NCBI RefSeq assembly: GCF_041053055.1
Contig: NZ_CP163443.1
Location: 3,348,001 to 3,412,000 of the forward strand
Length of the DNA stretch: 64,000 nucleotides
Source of the DNA: Streptomyces sp. R41
GTDB taxonomy: Bacteria; Actinomycetota; Actinomycetes; Streptomycetales; Streptomycetaceae
Direction: 5' to 3'
Made by a program: the position numbers and the translations under genes. Below are positions 16,784-26,236 of the stretch, piece after piece. How positions within the stretch are numbered: position 1 is the stretch's first letter; the number at the start of each line of letters is the position of its first letter. The notes beneath the pieces were generated by a model. The model saw only the letters and a list, made by a program, of their open reading frames with translations, was not told where the DNA came from and did no database searches.

Positions 16784-17632
16784 GTGACCCACATCAACGT
16801 CCTCGACCCGGGCGCTTCACCACTCGACTACTACGGTTTCGAGCTACGGCGCTACCGCGAAGGCGCGGGGCTGACACAGAAACAGCTCGGCGACATCGTC
16901 AACTACACCGGCTCCCTGGTCGGCCAGATCGAAACGGCCCGCAAGCTGCCGACACCGGAGTTCAGCGAACGGGCCGACGCGGCGCTGGGCACGGGCGGCT
17001 TGCTCTCCCGGCTCGTCGAGCTCGTGATGCGCAGTCAACTTCCGGCCTGGTTCCAACAGGTGGCGGAGTTGGAGGCGCGGGCCACCGAGATCTGCACCTT
17101 CCAGGCCCACATGGTGCACGGTCTCCTCCAGACCAGCACCTACGCGCGTGCCACGCTCGGCGCCCTGGACCGGACCGACCTCGACGACCGCACCGCCGTA
17201 CGGCTGGCCCGTCAGCGCATCTTCGAGAAGAGCGAGCCGCCGGTCCTGTGGATGGTCCTCAGCGAGGCCGCGCTGTACCAGGAGATCGGCGGCCCGGACA
17301 CCATGCGCGGCCAACTGGCCCACCTGTTGTCCTTCGACAACAACCCGCGGATCAACATCCAGGTCCTGCCGTTCTCCGCCGGGGCGCACGCGGGGCTCCA
17401 AGGCTCATTCACCCTCTTCCGCTTCGCGAGCGACCCGACCATCGTCTACACCGAGGGCTACGGCAGCGGGCATCCGACCGCCAACTCGGACACCGTCAAG
17501 GACTGTTCGCTCCGTTACGATCATCTCCAAGCCGCCGCACTCTCCCTCCGAGACTCGGCGGAGTTGATCCGGCACGCGATGGAGGAACGCTATGGGGAAC
17601 ACCGCGATTCCGACGGGGATCCAGTGGCGTAA
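16784..17632 (+). CDS. XRE-family regulator with DUF5753 domain
   Basis: A 282-aa WhiJ-like regulator. An HTH_31/XRE DNA-binding domain occupies residues ~10-75 (GFELRRYREGAGLTQKQLGD, SLVGQIETARKLP), followed by DUF5753 (IRFEKSEPPVLWMVLSEAAL-type core, NNPRINIQVLPF, HAGLQGSFTLF). GTG at 16784 follows GAGAGGGG with good spacing; an upstream in-frame TTG (16763) is less likely. The 3' end overlaps the DUF397 gene by 41 bp. WhiJ-type proteins control development and antibiotic genes together with a DUF397 partner. Confidence 0.9.
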   Translation: MTHINVLDPGASPLDYYGFELRRYREGAGLTQKQLGDIVNYTGSLVGQIETARKLPTPEFSERADAALGTGGLLSRLVELVMRSQLPAWFQQVAELEARATEICTFQAHMVHGLLQTSTYARATLGALDRTDLDDRTAVRLARQRIFEKSEPPVLWMVLSEAALYQEIGGPDTMRGQLAHLLSFDNNPRINIQVLPFSAGAHAGLQGSFTLFRFASDPTIVYTEGYGSGHPTANSDTVKDCSLRYDHLQAAALSLRDSAELIRHAMEERYGEHRDSDGDPVA

Positions 17633-17870
17633 GTCCAGCTACAGCGGCGATCAAGGCGGCGAGTGCGTCGAGTGCGCACCGCTCGGCCCCCTGGCCTGGC
17701 GCAAGTCCTCGTACAGCGGCGACCAGGGCGGCGACTGCGTAGAGATCGCAGAAACCCCCCACACCACCATCGCCATCCGCGACTCGAAGAACCCGGCCGG
17801 ACCGATCCTCACCCTCGACCCCGCCGCGTTCATCACCTTCGTCGACTGGGCGAGTACAACCGCCGGCTGA
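17592..17870 (+). CDS. DUF397 protein (BldB/WhiJ-partner family) with doubled motif
   Basis: A 92-aa DUF397 protein. The signature WRKSSYSGDQGGxCVE occurs twice (residues ~12 and ~36), followed by IAIRDSKNPAGPIL and FVDWA. Usual members (~65 aa) have one copy, so this is an internal duplication. GGAGGAA lies directly before the ATG, inside the upstream XRE gene, so translation is coupled. It probably modulates the XRE-DUF5753 partner by direct binding. Confidence 0.92.
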   Translation: MGNTAIPTGIQWRKSSYSGDQGGECVECAPLGPLAWRKSSYSGDQGGDCVEIAETPHTTIAIRDSKNPAGPILTLDPAAFITFVDWASTTAG

Positions 17871-17998
17871 GCGACCCCGGTCACATTCGGACCCCGGCGG
17901 TGTGCGGCCCCCGTCACACTCCGCGGCAGCGCTCCGTGGAGCGCTTCCACACCCTGCGCCACACGCGGGGTGAAGCGGCGCACAGGGCGTAGGTCACA

Positions 17999-18015
17999 TA
18001 CGAAGCTGGATCGTA
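17999..18015. promoter_or_regulatory. Inverted repeat upstream of transglycosylase copy 2
   Basis: TACGA-7 nt-TCGTA is followed by TTGTCCGATATGTCCG, the counterpart of 15344-15362. The arms are kept while the loop bases differ (AGCTGGA here, AGCGTGC there). Confidence 0.5.
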
Positions 18016-18100
18016 GTTCGCGTTGTCCGATATGTCCGCAGGTATACCCCTTCCGACCTGCGGTTTGAGAGCCAGCTCACACAAGGGGCTTTCCTCACCA

Positions 18101-18704
18101 ATGCGGCCACCACTAGTAAAGGGGGTCATTGCGGACACGCTTCGAGCCTGTTTCTCTGGAGCAGTCGCCAGGCGCCGACGAGCCCACCCGGGCCGCGGCG
18201 CCCACGTATGCCAGAGCCACACACCACGTGGCCCCGACACACAGCGACACCCCTGTCCCCGAAGAAAAGGTGTTCCGTGACCGTCTCCGTCATCCGCCGC
18301 GTCATCGCCTCCCCGAAGAAGGTCCTCACCGGCGCCGCCCTGGCCGCCGCCACCACCGGCATGGTTCTGGCCGCGGCCCCCGCACAGGCCGCCCCCGCCA
18401 CCACCACCTCGGCCTCCTCCGCCCAGGCGATCGCGCACAAGATGATCCCGGACGCCACGCAGTACAACGCCTTCAGCAAGATCGTCGAGCACGAGAGCGG
18501 CTGGAACCCCAGCGCCACCAACGCCTCCTCCGGCGCCTACGGCCTCGTCCAGGCCCTGCCCGCCTCCAAGATGGCCACCGCCGGCTCCGACTGGAAGACC
18601 AACCCCGCCACCCAGATCAAGTGGGGCCTGGACTACATGAACTCCCGCTACGGCAGCCCCGCCGCCGCCTGGAACTTCTGGCAGGCCAACGGCTGGTACT
18701 AAAA
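18101..18704 (+). repeat. 604-bp identical repeat, copy 2
   Basis: This is the second copy of the leader-plus-gene block at 15447-16050, in direct orientation. The 5' leader between the inverted repeat and this block is similar but diverged, so the identity begins abruptly at ATGCGGCCACC. Confidence 0.9.
18277..18702 (+). CDS. Secreted lytic transglycosylase-like protein, copy 2
   Basis: This gene encodes the same 141 residues as the gene at 15623, including the signal peptide and HESGWNP catalytic Glu region. The GTG start and AAAAGG ribosome site are also identical. Perfect nucleotide identity, including silent positions, points to a recent duplication or ongoing gene conversion. It is followed by its own copy of the 15-bp terminator hairpin. 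It lies convergent to a secreted hydrolase. Confidence 0.9.
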   Translation: MTVSVIRRVIASPKKVLTGAALAAATTGMVLAAAPAQAAPATTTSASSAQAIAHKMIPDATQYNAFSKIVEHESGWNPSATNASSGAYGLVQALPASKMATAGSDWKTNPATQIKWGLDYMNSRYGSPAAAWNFWQANGWY

Positions 18705-18743
18705 AACAGCCACCCGGACTGCACCCACAGCAGCCCCCTCATA

Positions 18744-18783
18744 CGAAGGCGGCGGCCCCCGATCCCCCGGGCCGCCGCCTTCG
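18744..18783. terminator. Terminator between transglycosylase copy 2 and hydrolase
   Basis: The same 15-bp perfect stem as at 16093-16132, 42 bp after the stop, sitting between convergent genes and probably bidirectional. Confidence 0.85.
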
Positions 18784-18795
18784 CCATTGCCGTAT

Positions 18796-20070
18796 CTACC
18801 CGACGGTGTCGCTGAGGGCGTCGAACCACCGCACCACCTGCGGCGCCGACACCTTGAACGATCCGAAGTGGTCCACATCCCCCTGATCGACCACTGTCAC
18901 CGCGCTCCCCCGCTCGGCCAGCTGCCGTGCACAACTACGAGCGTTCCCGATCGGTACGTCGGTGTCGGCCGCCCCCGCGTACAGCCGCACCGGCACGTCC
19001 GGCTTCCAGTCGCAGGTGTGATCGGCCGCGCGCATCGCGTCGAGCAGCCCTCCGCCGGGATGCCGCATCTTCTCGGCGAAGGCCGGCGTGAGCATCTCCT
19101 CCACCGTCGGCGGCAGCGCCTTCAGGATGTCCTCCTCCTCGTGCGTCCCGTCGTACAGCCCCTCGACGCGGCTCGCGTACGGGGCGCGGAAGGCCTCGGA
19201 CGGGTCCTTGTAGATCGGATGCAGCCTGCTCTGCGCGACCAGCCAGTACGAGCTGTAGATGAGCCCGCTCGCGTCATTGACCCGCCCGTCGAACAGCGCC
19301 GGAATCTCCTCGCCCTCCAGGTCGTACGGCCCGCTGACCGGAGCCAGCGCCTTCAGCCGGAAGTGCCGGTCCGCACCGCCCTCCAGCGCCCGCCCGAGCG
19401 CCATGGCCACCTGCCCGCCCTGCGAGAAGCCCGTCGCGTACACGTCGCCACTCAGCGGCCTGCCGAGCCGATCCGCGGCCGTCCGGGCCGCCCGCAGCAT
19501 GTCGACCGAGGCGGTCACGGAAGAGCGGGTGTCCATGTACGGATGGCGGCCGGGCCCCTTCCCGAGGCCCAGATAGTCGGGCGCGACGACGGCGCGTCCC
19601 GCCGTGGCGTTCAGATAGGAGGGGACCCGCCCGAAGTCCTCGCCGGCGGACGGTGCGTAGTCGCGGTTGACCATCGTGCCGTGCGTGTCCGAGACGATGT
19701 CGAGGCGATGCCTGCCGCCGACGGGGAGGGTGAGCAGCCCGGTGGCGGTGGCGGCTTTCCCGTACGGGTCGACGGTCCGGTAGGTCAGCCGGTACGCCCG
19801 TACGCCGTACCGCACGGAGTCCGTGGCCATGTCCCGTTCGGCGAGGAACCTCTTCACCCCGCCCGCGTCGTGCGAGGCGACCGGCGTGACGGAGACGAGG
19901 GTGCCGCGCGACACCGGCCGATGGGTTGGCGAGGATGCGGCCGCCGTCGCCTCCGGGGCTGCCGCGAGTCCCGCGAGGAGCGCCGCCGCGAGAAGAGCGC
20001 TCCCTCGCCGCGTACGCCAATTGCGGCGTGTTTCCATGGATTTGACGGTCTTATGTGTGTTATCGCTCAT
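18796..20070 (-). CDS. Secreted alpha/beta hydrolase (lipase/esterase-like)
   Basis: A 424-aa exported serine hydrolase. A Tat/Sec-type N-terminus (RRNWRTRRGSALLAAALLAG) and a cleavage region near ATAAASS are present. The nucleophile elbow is GFSQGGQ, followed by VSGPYDLEG; the likely acid and His lie in AGAADTDVPIGNA and DVDHFGSF. It resembles Streptomyces secretory lipases. ATG 20070 (MSDNTHK) was taken; ATG 20037 is an alternative, and both have weak ribosome sites. It is divergent from the DUF1275 gene. Confidence 0.88.
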   Translation of the reverse strand: MSDNTHKTVKSMETRRNWRTRRGSALLAAALLAGLAAAPEATAAASSPTHRPVSRGTLVSVTPVASHDAGGVKRFLAERDMATDSVRYGVRAYRLTYRTVDPYGKAATATGLLTLPVGGRHRLDIVSDTHGTMVNRDYAPSAGEDFGRVPSYLNATAGRAVVAPDYLGLGKGPGRHPYMDTRSSVTASVDMLRAARTAADRLGRPLSGDVYATGFSQGGQVAMALGRALEGGADRHFRLKALAPVSGPYDLEGEEIPALFDGRVNDASGLIYSSYWLVAQSRLHPIYKDPSEAFRAPYASRVEGLYDGTHEEEDILKALPPTVEEMLTPAFAEKMRHPGGGLLDAMRAADHTCDWKPDVPVRLYAGAADTDVPIGNARSCARQLAERGSAVTVVDQGDVDHFGSFKVSAPQVVRWFDALSDTVG

Positions 20071-20173
20071 GTCCTCGACGCTACGGACGCGCGGTTCGCG
20101 TCGGCATCCGAGAGTCCCCCGCGTCCGTGGTGGACTTGAGTCCACCGCGCCCGTCCCGCTGACCGGAGGCCCC

Positions 20174-20860
20174 ATGACCACGCCGACGGAGAAGACGCGC
20201 GACCCGGAGGCGCGCGGAGTGCGGCTGGTGGCGGTGCTGTTGGGGATGACCGTGGTCAGCGGGCTCATCGACGCGGTGAGTTATCTGGGCCTCGGGCATG
20301 TCTTCACGGCGAACATGACCGGCAACGTGGTGGTACTCGGCTTCGCCGCGGCGGGCGCGCCGGGCTTCTCGACCCGGCATGCACTGGTGTCGCTGGCGTC
20401 GTTCCTGCTGGGGGCGGTGGCGGGCGGACGCGTCGGAACGCGGCTGGGCGGGGGCTCGCGCCGCACCTGGGTACGCGCCACCCTCGGCGCGGAGGCGGTG
20501 ATGGTCGGCGTGGCGTCGCTGGTCGCCTTCGCCGCTCCCGGCGCCACCGGCACCATCTACGCCCTGATCGCCCTCACCGCCTTCGCCATGGGTCTGCGCA
20601 ACGCGACCGTCCGCAAACTGGGCATCCCCGACCTGACGACCACCGTCCTGACGATGACTCTGACCGGCCTGGCCGCCGACTCCCGCCTGGGCGGCGGCGC
20701 GGGCCGACACTCCCCACGCCGCACGGCCTCGGTGTTCGCCATGCTGGCGGGCGCGCTGCTCGGTGCGTGGCTGGTACTCCATCAGGGGCTGGACATCCCG
20801 CTGCTGATCGCGGCGGGGGCGGCGGGGGTGCTGGCGGTGACGGCGTCCGGGAAGGAGTAG
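20174..20860 (+). CDS. DUF1275 (YoaK) membrane protein
   Basis: A 228-aa integral membrane protein with about six helices. The family signature is clear: GLIDAVSYLGLGHVFTANMTGNVVVLG, and later AFAMGLRNATVRKLGIPDLTTTVLT. The function of the family is unknown; it is often stress- or transport-associated. GGAGGC lies 4 bases before the ATG. Confidence 0.92.
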   Translation: MTTPTEKTRDPEARGVRLVAVLLGMTVVSGLIDAVSYLGLGHVFTANMTGNVVVLGFAAAGAPGFSTRHALVSLASFLLGAVAGGRVGTRLGGGSRRTWVRATLGAEAVMVGVASLVAFAAPGATGTIYALIALTAFAMGLRNATVRKLGIPDLTTTVLTMTLTGLAADSRLGGGAGRHSPRRTASVFAMLAGALLGAWLVLHQGLDIPLLIAAGAAGVLAVTASGKE

Positions 20861-20886
20861 CCCGACCGCTCCGGTCCGCCGATGAA

Positions 20887-20946
20887 GACCGCTGCGAGCA
20901 CGTGCAAGTACGCGACGACCGCTGCGAGCACGTGCAAGTACGCGCC
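20887..20946 (+). repeat. Two 30-bp tandem repeats before terD
   Basis: The unit GACCGCTGCGAGCACGTGCA plus AGTACGCG occurs twice with a 30-bp period in the 188-bp gap before the TerD gene. It contains the palindrome GCACGTGC twice, so it could present paired binding sites. Confidence 0.8.
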
Positions 20947-21048
20947 GCCGAACAGCTATTCCCATACCCGCTATACCGGGCACAGACGGCTCAGGCACAC
21001 TTCACTCGTTGCTGTTCACCACGCTGTCCACCACCAAGAGGCTCACGC

Positions 21049-21633
21049 ATGATCACGCTCACGAAGGAAGACGGTCCGGCAGATCTGGACGGGGTTACCC
21101 ATCTGTCCATCGGAGCGTCCTGGGACCCCACCGCCGGGAGCAGTGGCGGGCTGATGGGGAAGATCCGCCGGAACGTCGGCACCGACCTCGACCTGATCGC
21201 CATCGCGATGCAGGGCTCGGATCCGGTACGGCTGGCGGGCCTCGACTCCCTGGACCCGATGGGCAATGGCTCACTGACGCACAGCGGCGACAACCAGACA
21301 GGACGCGGTGAGGGTGACGACGAGACGGTGACCGTCGAGTTCGCCCGGATACCGCCGAACATCACGTCGATCGTGTTCGTCGCCGCCGCGTACAAGAAGG
21401 GCAGCGCCTTCCAGAAGGCGCGCAACATCAGTTTCAAGGTCTACGACGCGACCGGGGGCAGCATCCAGCAGGTCGCCGACATCTGGCCGAGCCTGCTCAC
21501 CAACGACAACGGCTGCGCCGTGGCCAAGGCGATCCGGGTCGGCGGGAGTTGGAAGCTCCAGGTCATCAACGAGACGGGGAAGATCAAGCAGGGGGACGAG
21601 CGGGACCTGATGCGCTTCGCGGTGCGCAAGTAG
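21049..21633 (+). CDS. TerD-family stress/tellurite protein
   Basis: A 194-aa TerD-domain protein. The calcium-binding signature DNQTGRGEGDDE is near residue 84, after LDSLDPMGNGSLTHSG; IPPNITSIVFVAAAY and INETGKIKQGDERDLMRFAVRK follow. TerD proteins bind Ca2+ and are linked to development and metal/oxidative stress in Streptomyces. It stands alone rather than in a ter operon. AAGAGG precedes the ATG. A hairpin terminator separates it from the convergent thiolase. Confidence 0.92.
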   Translation: MITLTKEDGPADLDGVTHLSIGASWDPTAGSSGGLMGKIRRNVGTDLDLIAIAMQGSDPVRLAGLDSLDPMGNGSLTHSGDNQTGRGEGDDETVTVEFARIPPNITSIVFVAAAYKKGSAFQKARNISFKVYDATGGSIQQVADIWPSLLTNDNGCAVAKAIRVGGSWKLQVINETGKIKQGDERDLMRFAVRK

Positions 21634-21653
21634 CCCACGCCGGGGCCGGGGCT

Positions 21654-21680
21654 GGGGCTGACGAGCACGCCGTCAGCCCC
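21654..21680. terminator. Terminator between terD and thiolase
   Basis: GGGGCTGACG and CGTCAGCCCC form a 10-bp perfect stem with a 7-nt loop between two convergent genes. Confidence 0.75.
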
Positions 21681-21727
21681 GCGTCCCTTCTGCTCCGCCG
21701 CGTTCTCCACCTTCGTCGACCGGACGA

Positions 21728-22984
<1,257 letters not shown>

Positions 22985-23095
22985 AGTGCAGTCTGCTGAC
23001 AGCGTGTCCACAACCGCAAGGGTCTTGCAGGCTCCGAAGTTGCGATCTGCACGAATCCCGCACGCAATTCGAGGCGCCGTGCCCCTTGCCACTTG

Positions 23096-23109
23096 TAGAA
23101 CCCGTTACT
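23096..23109. promoter_or_regulatory. KstR-like operator (CYP125 side)
   Basis: TAGAACCCGTTACT has the AAC-2 nt-GTT core with one mismatch at the last position, 50 bp before the P450 ATG. Together with 22959-22984 each divergent gene has one box. Confidence 0.5.
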
Positions 23110-23159
23110 ACCTTCACGACACTAATTCCTGATGGACCGTCAGACGGCGGGAGTTGCCG

Positions 23160-24404
23160 ATGCCCTGTCCAGCGCTGCCCGACGGGTTCGATTTCACCGA
23201 CCCCGATCTGCTGCACCACCGCGTGCCCCTCCCGGAGTTCGCCGAGCTGCGCCGGGCCGAACCGGTCCACTGGATCCCGCAACAGCCGGGGATCGCGGGC
23301 TTCGAGGACGACGGCTACTGGGCCGTCACGCGGCACGCGGACGTCAAGTACGTCTCCACGCACCCCGAGCTCTTCTCCTCCTTCCTCAACACCGCGGTCA
23401 TCCGCTTCAACGAGCACATCCAGCGCGAACAGATAGAAGTCCAGCGGCTGATCATGCTCAACATGGACCCGCCCGAGCACACCCGGGTCCGTCAGATCGT
23501 GCAGCGCGGCTTCACCCCGCGGGCCATCCGCTCCCTGGAGGACGCCCTGCGCGCCCGTGCCGGCTCGATCGTCGAGAGCGCGCTCGCGAACGCGGGCCCG
23601 GACGGCGCCTTCGACTTCGTCACCCAGGTCGCCTGCGAACTGCCCCTGCAGGCGATAGCCGAGCTCATCGGCGTCCCGCAGGACGACCGGGCCAAGATCT
23701 TCGACTGGTCCAACAAGATGGTGGCGTACGACGACCCGGAGTACGCGATCACCGAGGAGATCGGCGCCGAGTCGGCCACCGAACTCATCACGTACGCGAT
23801 GAACATGGCCGCCGACCGCAAGCAGTGCCCCGCCAAGGACATCGTCAGCACGCTGGTGGCGGCCGAGGACGAGGGGAACCTGGCCTCCGACGAGTTCGGC
23901 TTCTTCGTGCTGCTGCTCGCCGTCGCGGGCAACGAGACGACCCGCAACGCCATCACGCACGGCATGCACGCCTTCCTCACCCACCCCGACCAGTGGGACC
24001 TCTACAAGCGCGAGCGCCCGAAGACCACCGCCGAGGAGATCGTCCGCTGGGCGACCCCCGTCGTCTCCTTCCAGCGCACCGCGACCCAGGACACCGAACT
24101 GGGCGGGCAGCAGATCAAGAAGGGCGACCGCGTCGGAATCTTCTACTCCTCCGCCAACAACGACCCCGAGGTCTTCGAGAGCCCCGAGGTCTTCGACATC
24201 ACCCGCGATCCCAACCCGCACCTCGGCTTCGGCGGCGGAGGCCCGCACTTCTGCCTCGGCAAGTCCCTGGCCACCCTGGAGATCGACCTCATCTTCAACG
24301 CGATCGCCGACGCGATGCCGAACCTGCGTCTCGCCGGCGACCCGCGCCGTCTCCGCTCCGCCTGGCTGAACGGCGTCAAGGAACTCCAGGTCAGCGCGGA
24401 TTGA
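23160..24404 (+). CDS. Cytochrome P450 CYP125-like (sterol C26/27 monooxygenase)
   Basis: A 414-aa P450. The I-helix AGNETTRNAI (from residue 256), ExxR E293-IVR and haem loop FGGGGPHFCLG with Cys365 are all present. Across its length it reads like mycobacterial CYP125: FDFTDPDLL, FAELRRAEPVHW, IEVQRLIMLNMDPPEHTR, RGFTPRAI, CELPLQAIAELIGVPQ and DQWDLYKRERP. CYP125 oxidises the terminal methyl of cholesterol or cholestenone and starts side-chain degradation. ATG 23160 has GGGAG seven bases upstream. No ferredoxin gene is adjacent. A stem-loop terminator follows the stop. Confidence 0.93.
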   Translation: MPCPALPDGFDFTDPDLLHHRVPLPEFAELRRAEPVHWIPQQPGIAGFEDDGYWAVTRHADVKYVSTHPELFSSFLNTAVIRFNEHIQREQIEVQRLIMLNMDPPEHTRVRQIVQRGFTPRAIRSLEDALRARAGSIVESALANAGPDGAFDFVTQVACELPLQAIAELIGVPQDDRAKIFDWSNKMVAYDDPEYAITEEIGAESATELITYAMNMAADRKQCPAKDIVSTLVAAEDEGNLASDEFGFFVLLLAVAGNETTRNAITHGMHAFLTHPDQWDLYKRERPKTTAEEIVRWATPVVSFQRTATQDTELGGQQIKKGDRVGIFYSSANNDPEVFESPEVFDITRDPNPHLGFGGGGPHFCLGKSLATLEIDLIFNAIADAMPNLRLAGDPRRLRSAWLNGVKELQVSAD

Positions 24405-24410
24405 GGTGCT

Positions 24411-24443
24411 CGGGCCGACGGCCTCCCGGTGCCCGTCGGCCCG
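24411..24443 (+). terminator. Terminator after CYP125
   Basis: CGGGCCGACGG and CCGTCGGCCCG form an 11-bp perfect stem with an 11-nt loop, starting 7 bp after the stop. Confidence 0.8.
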
Positions 24444-24550
24444 TCCCGTGGGAGGCAGGGGCATCCCCCCTACGCCCCGCCCCTGCCTCCCCCGCGACAC
24501 GTCGCTCCACGACGTACTGAACGTTTCCGATCGGTTTCACGTCTTCACCC

Positions 24551-26236
24551 GTGGCACAGTCAACCCACACCTTCGAAGACTTCGAACGGAAACGCCGAGC
24601 CGTGGTCTCTGCCGATCTGACCGACCTGAGCCCCGTCCGGCCGGAGAGTGCGGCCCCGTCCCGGAACCAGCCCGTCCGCTCGTTCTGCCGCCGCCACCGC
24701 CTCCCGCTCCTGGCCACCGTGCCGATGCTGCCGCTGTACGCGGTGTGGTGGGCGTTCCTCGCCACCGGCGGCGGCGATCTCGCGGCCCAAGAGGCCTGGG
24801 CCGAGTTCGTGTCCCGGCACGGCGGATCGGCGTACAACCTGTTCTGGTACGGCGGGATGCACACCGCCAACTACAGCCTGATCTCCCCGTACGTGATGGC
24901 CGCCCTCGGTGTGCGCACGGTGACGGTCCTTTCCGGGCTCGCCGCCTCCTGGCTGGCCGCCGTGCTGATCGAGCGCACGGGGATACGACGACCGGTGGGC
25001 CCGGCCCTGCTCGCCTCCCTCGCGCTGTGGTGCAACGTGGCGTCGGGGCGTACGACCTTCGCGCTCGGCGTCGCCCTCGGGCTCGCCGCCTGTGTGCCGC
25101 TGGCGCGCGAGCGGCGCGTACTGCTGGCGGTGGCGTACGCGGCCCTGGCGACGATGGCGAGTCCGGTGGCCGGGCTGTTCCTGGCCGTGGTGGGGGCCGC
25201 GTATCTCGTCGTACGGGACCGGGTGCGGGGCTGCGCGCTGCTGGTGCCGCCGGGTGTCGTGGTCGGGGCGACAACACTGCTGTTCCCGTTCACCGGCGAG
25301 CAGTTGATGCCGCCGGACCGCGTCTGGCCGCCGGTGCTGTTCGGGCTGACCGTGGCCGCGCTGGCCCCGCGGGGCTGGCGGGTGGCGCGGTGGAGCGGTG
25401 TCGTCTACGCGGCCGGGACCGTGCTGGCGTATCTGATCCCCTCACCGGTCGGCACGAACGTCGAGCGGTTCGCCGAGCTGTTCGCGCCGGCCGTGCTGCT
25501 CGCGGTGCTGCTCGGCGCGCCGGGGCTGCACCGGCTGCGGCGCAGCGCGCTGGCCGCGGCGCTCGTGCTCTCCGTCGCCTGGGTCGGCCAGAAGACCGTC
25601 GACGACCTGGAGGTCTCGACCGCCGTACCGGCCTGGGCCGCCCACACCCATGGCGTCGTCACGGAGCTGGAGCGGCTCGGCGCCGACCGTGGCAGGGTCG
25701 AGGTGGTCCCGGCCCGCAACCACCGTGAGGCCACCGCGCTCGCCCCGCATGTGAACCTGGCGCGCGGCTGGAACCGCCAGCTGGACATGGAGCGCGGCCG
25801 GCTCTTCTACGACGGCACCTTCTCGGCGGCGACCTACCGGGCCTGGCTGGACCGGTGGGCGGTCGGCTACGTCGTACTGCCGTCGGGCAAGCCGGACGGA
25901 TACGCGGAGGATGAGGCACGTCTGGTGGAGACCCGGCCCGCGTGGCTGGAGCCCGTGTGGAACGACGCGCACTGGCGGGTGTTCCGGGTGCGCGACGCGG
26001 TACCGCTGGTGTCGGCGCCCGCCTCCGTCGTACGGACCACCAGCGCCGAGGTCGATGTGCGGCTGCCGAGGCCCGGCTCGGTGACCGTACGGGTCGCGTA
26101 CTCGCCGTGGCTGCGCGCCGAGGGCGGCTGCCTGGAGAAGAGCGGCGAGTTCACGCGGCTGACGGTGGCCGAGCCGGGCGAGTACCGGATCAGCTCGGAG
26201 TACGACCCGTCACCGGGACCGGCTCCTTCGTGCTGA
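24551..26236 (+). CDS. Polytopic membrane protein, possible GT-C-type glycosyltransferase
   Basis: A 561-aa protein. A ~50-residue cytoplasmic start is followed by roughly ten membrane helices (residues ~55-345), then a ~200-residue soluble C-terminal domain with Trp/Arg-rich stretches (NLARGWNRQLDMERGRLFYDG, YRAWLDRWAVGYVVLP). The many-helix/soluble-tail layout fits GT-C glycosyltransferases; no decisive catalytic motif is visible. It overlaps the convergent GT87-PAP2 gene by 47 bp, so the two may belong to one envelope function. The start is GTG 24551; the coding frame is clear. Confidence 0.75.
   Translation: MAQSTHTFEDFERKRRAVVSADLTDLSPVRPESAAPSRNQPVRSFCRRHRLPLLATVPMLPLYAVWWAFLATGGGDLAAQEAWAEFVSRHGGSAYNLFWYGGMHTANYSLISPYVMAALGVRTVTVLSGLAASWLAAVLIERTGIRRPVGPALLASLALWCNVASGRTTFALGVALGLAACVPLARERRVLLAVAYAALATMASPVAGLFLAVVGAAYLVVRDRVRGCALLVPPGVVVGATTLLFPFTGEQLMPPDRVWPPVLFGLTVAALAPRGWRVARWSGVVYAAGTVLAYLIPSPVGTNVERFAELFAPAVLLAVLLGAPGLHRLRRSALAAALVLSVAWVGQKTVDDLEVSTAVPAWAAHTHGVVTELERLGADRGRVEVVPARNHREATALAPHVNLARGWNRQLDMERGRLFYDGTFSAATYRAWLDRWAVGYVVLPSGKPDGYAEDEARLVETRPAWLEPVWNDAHWRVFRVRDAVPLVSAPASVVRTTSAEVDVRLPRPGSVTVRVAYSPWLRAEGGCLEKSGEFTRLTVAEPGEYRISSEYDPSPGPAPSC

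Noticed and set aside
18787..20139. Plus-strand frame opposite the secreted hydrolase
   Set aside because: Translation lacks any protein-like pattern; the minus strand has a signal peptide and the GFSQGG elbow.
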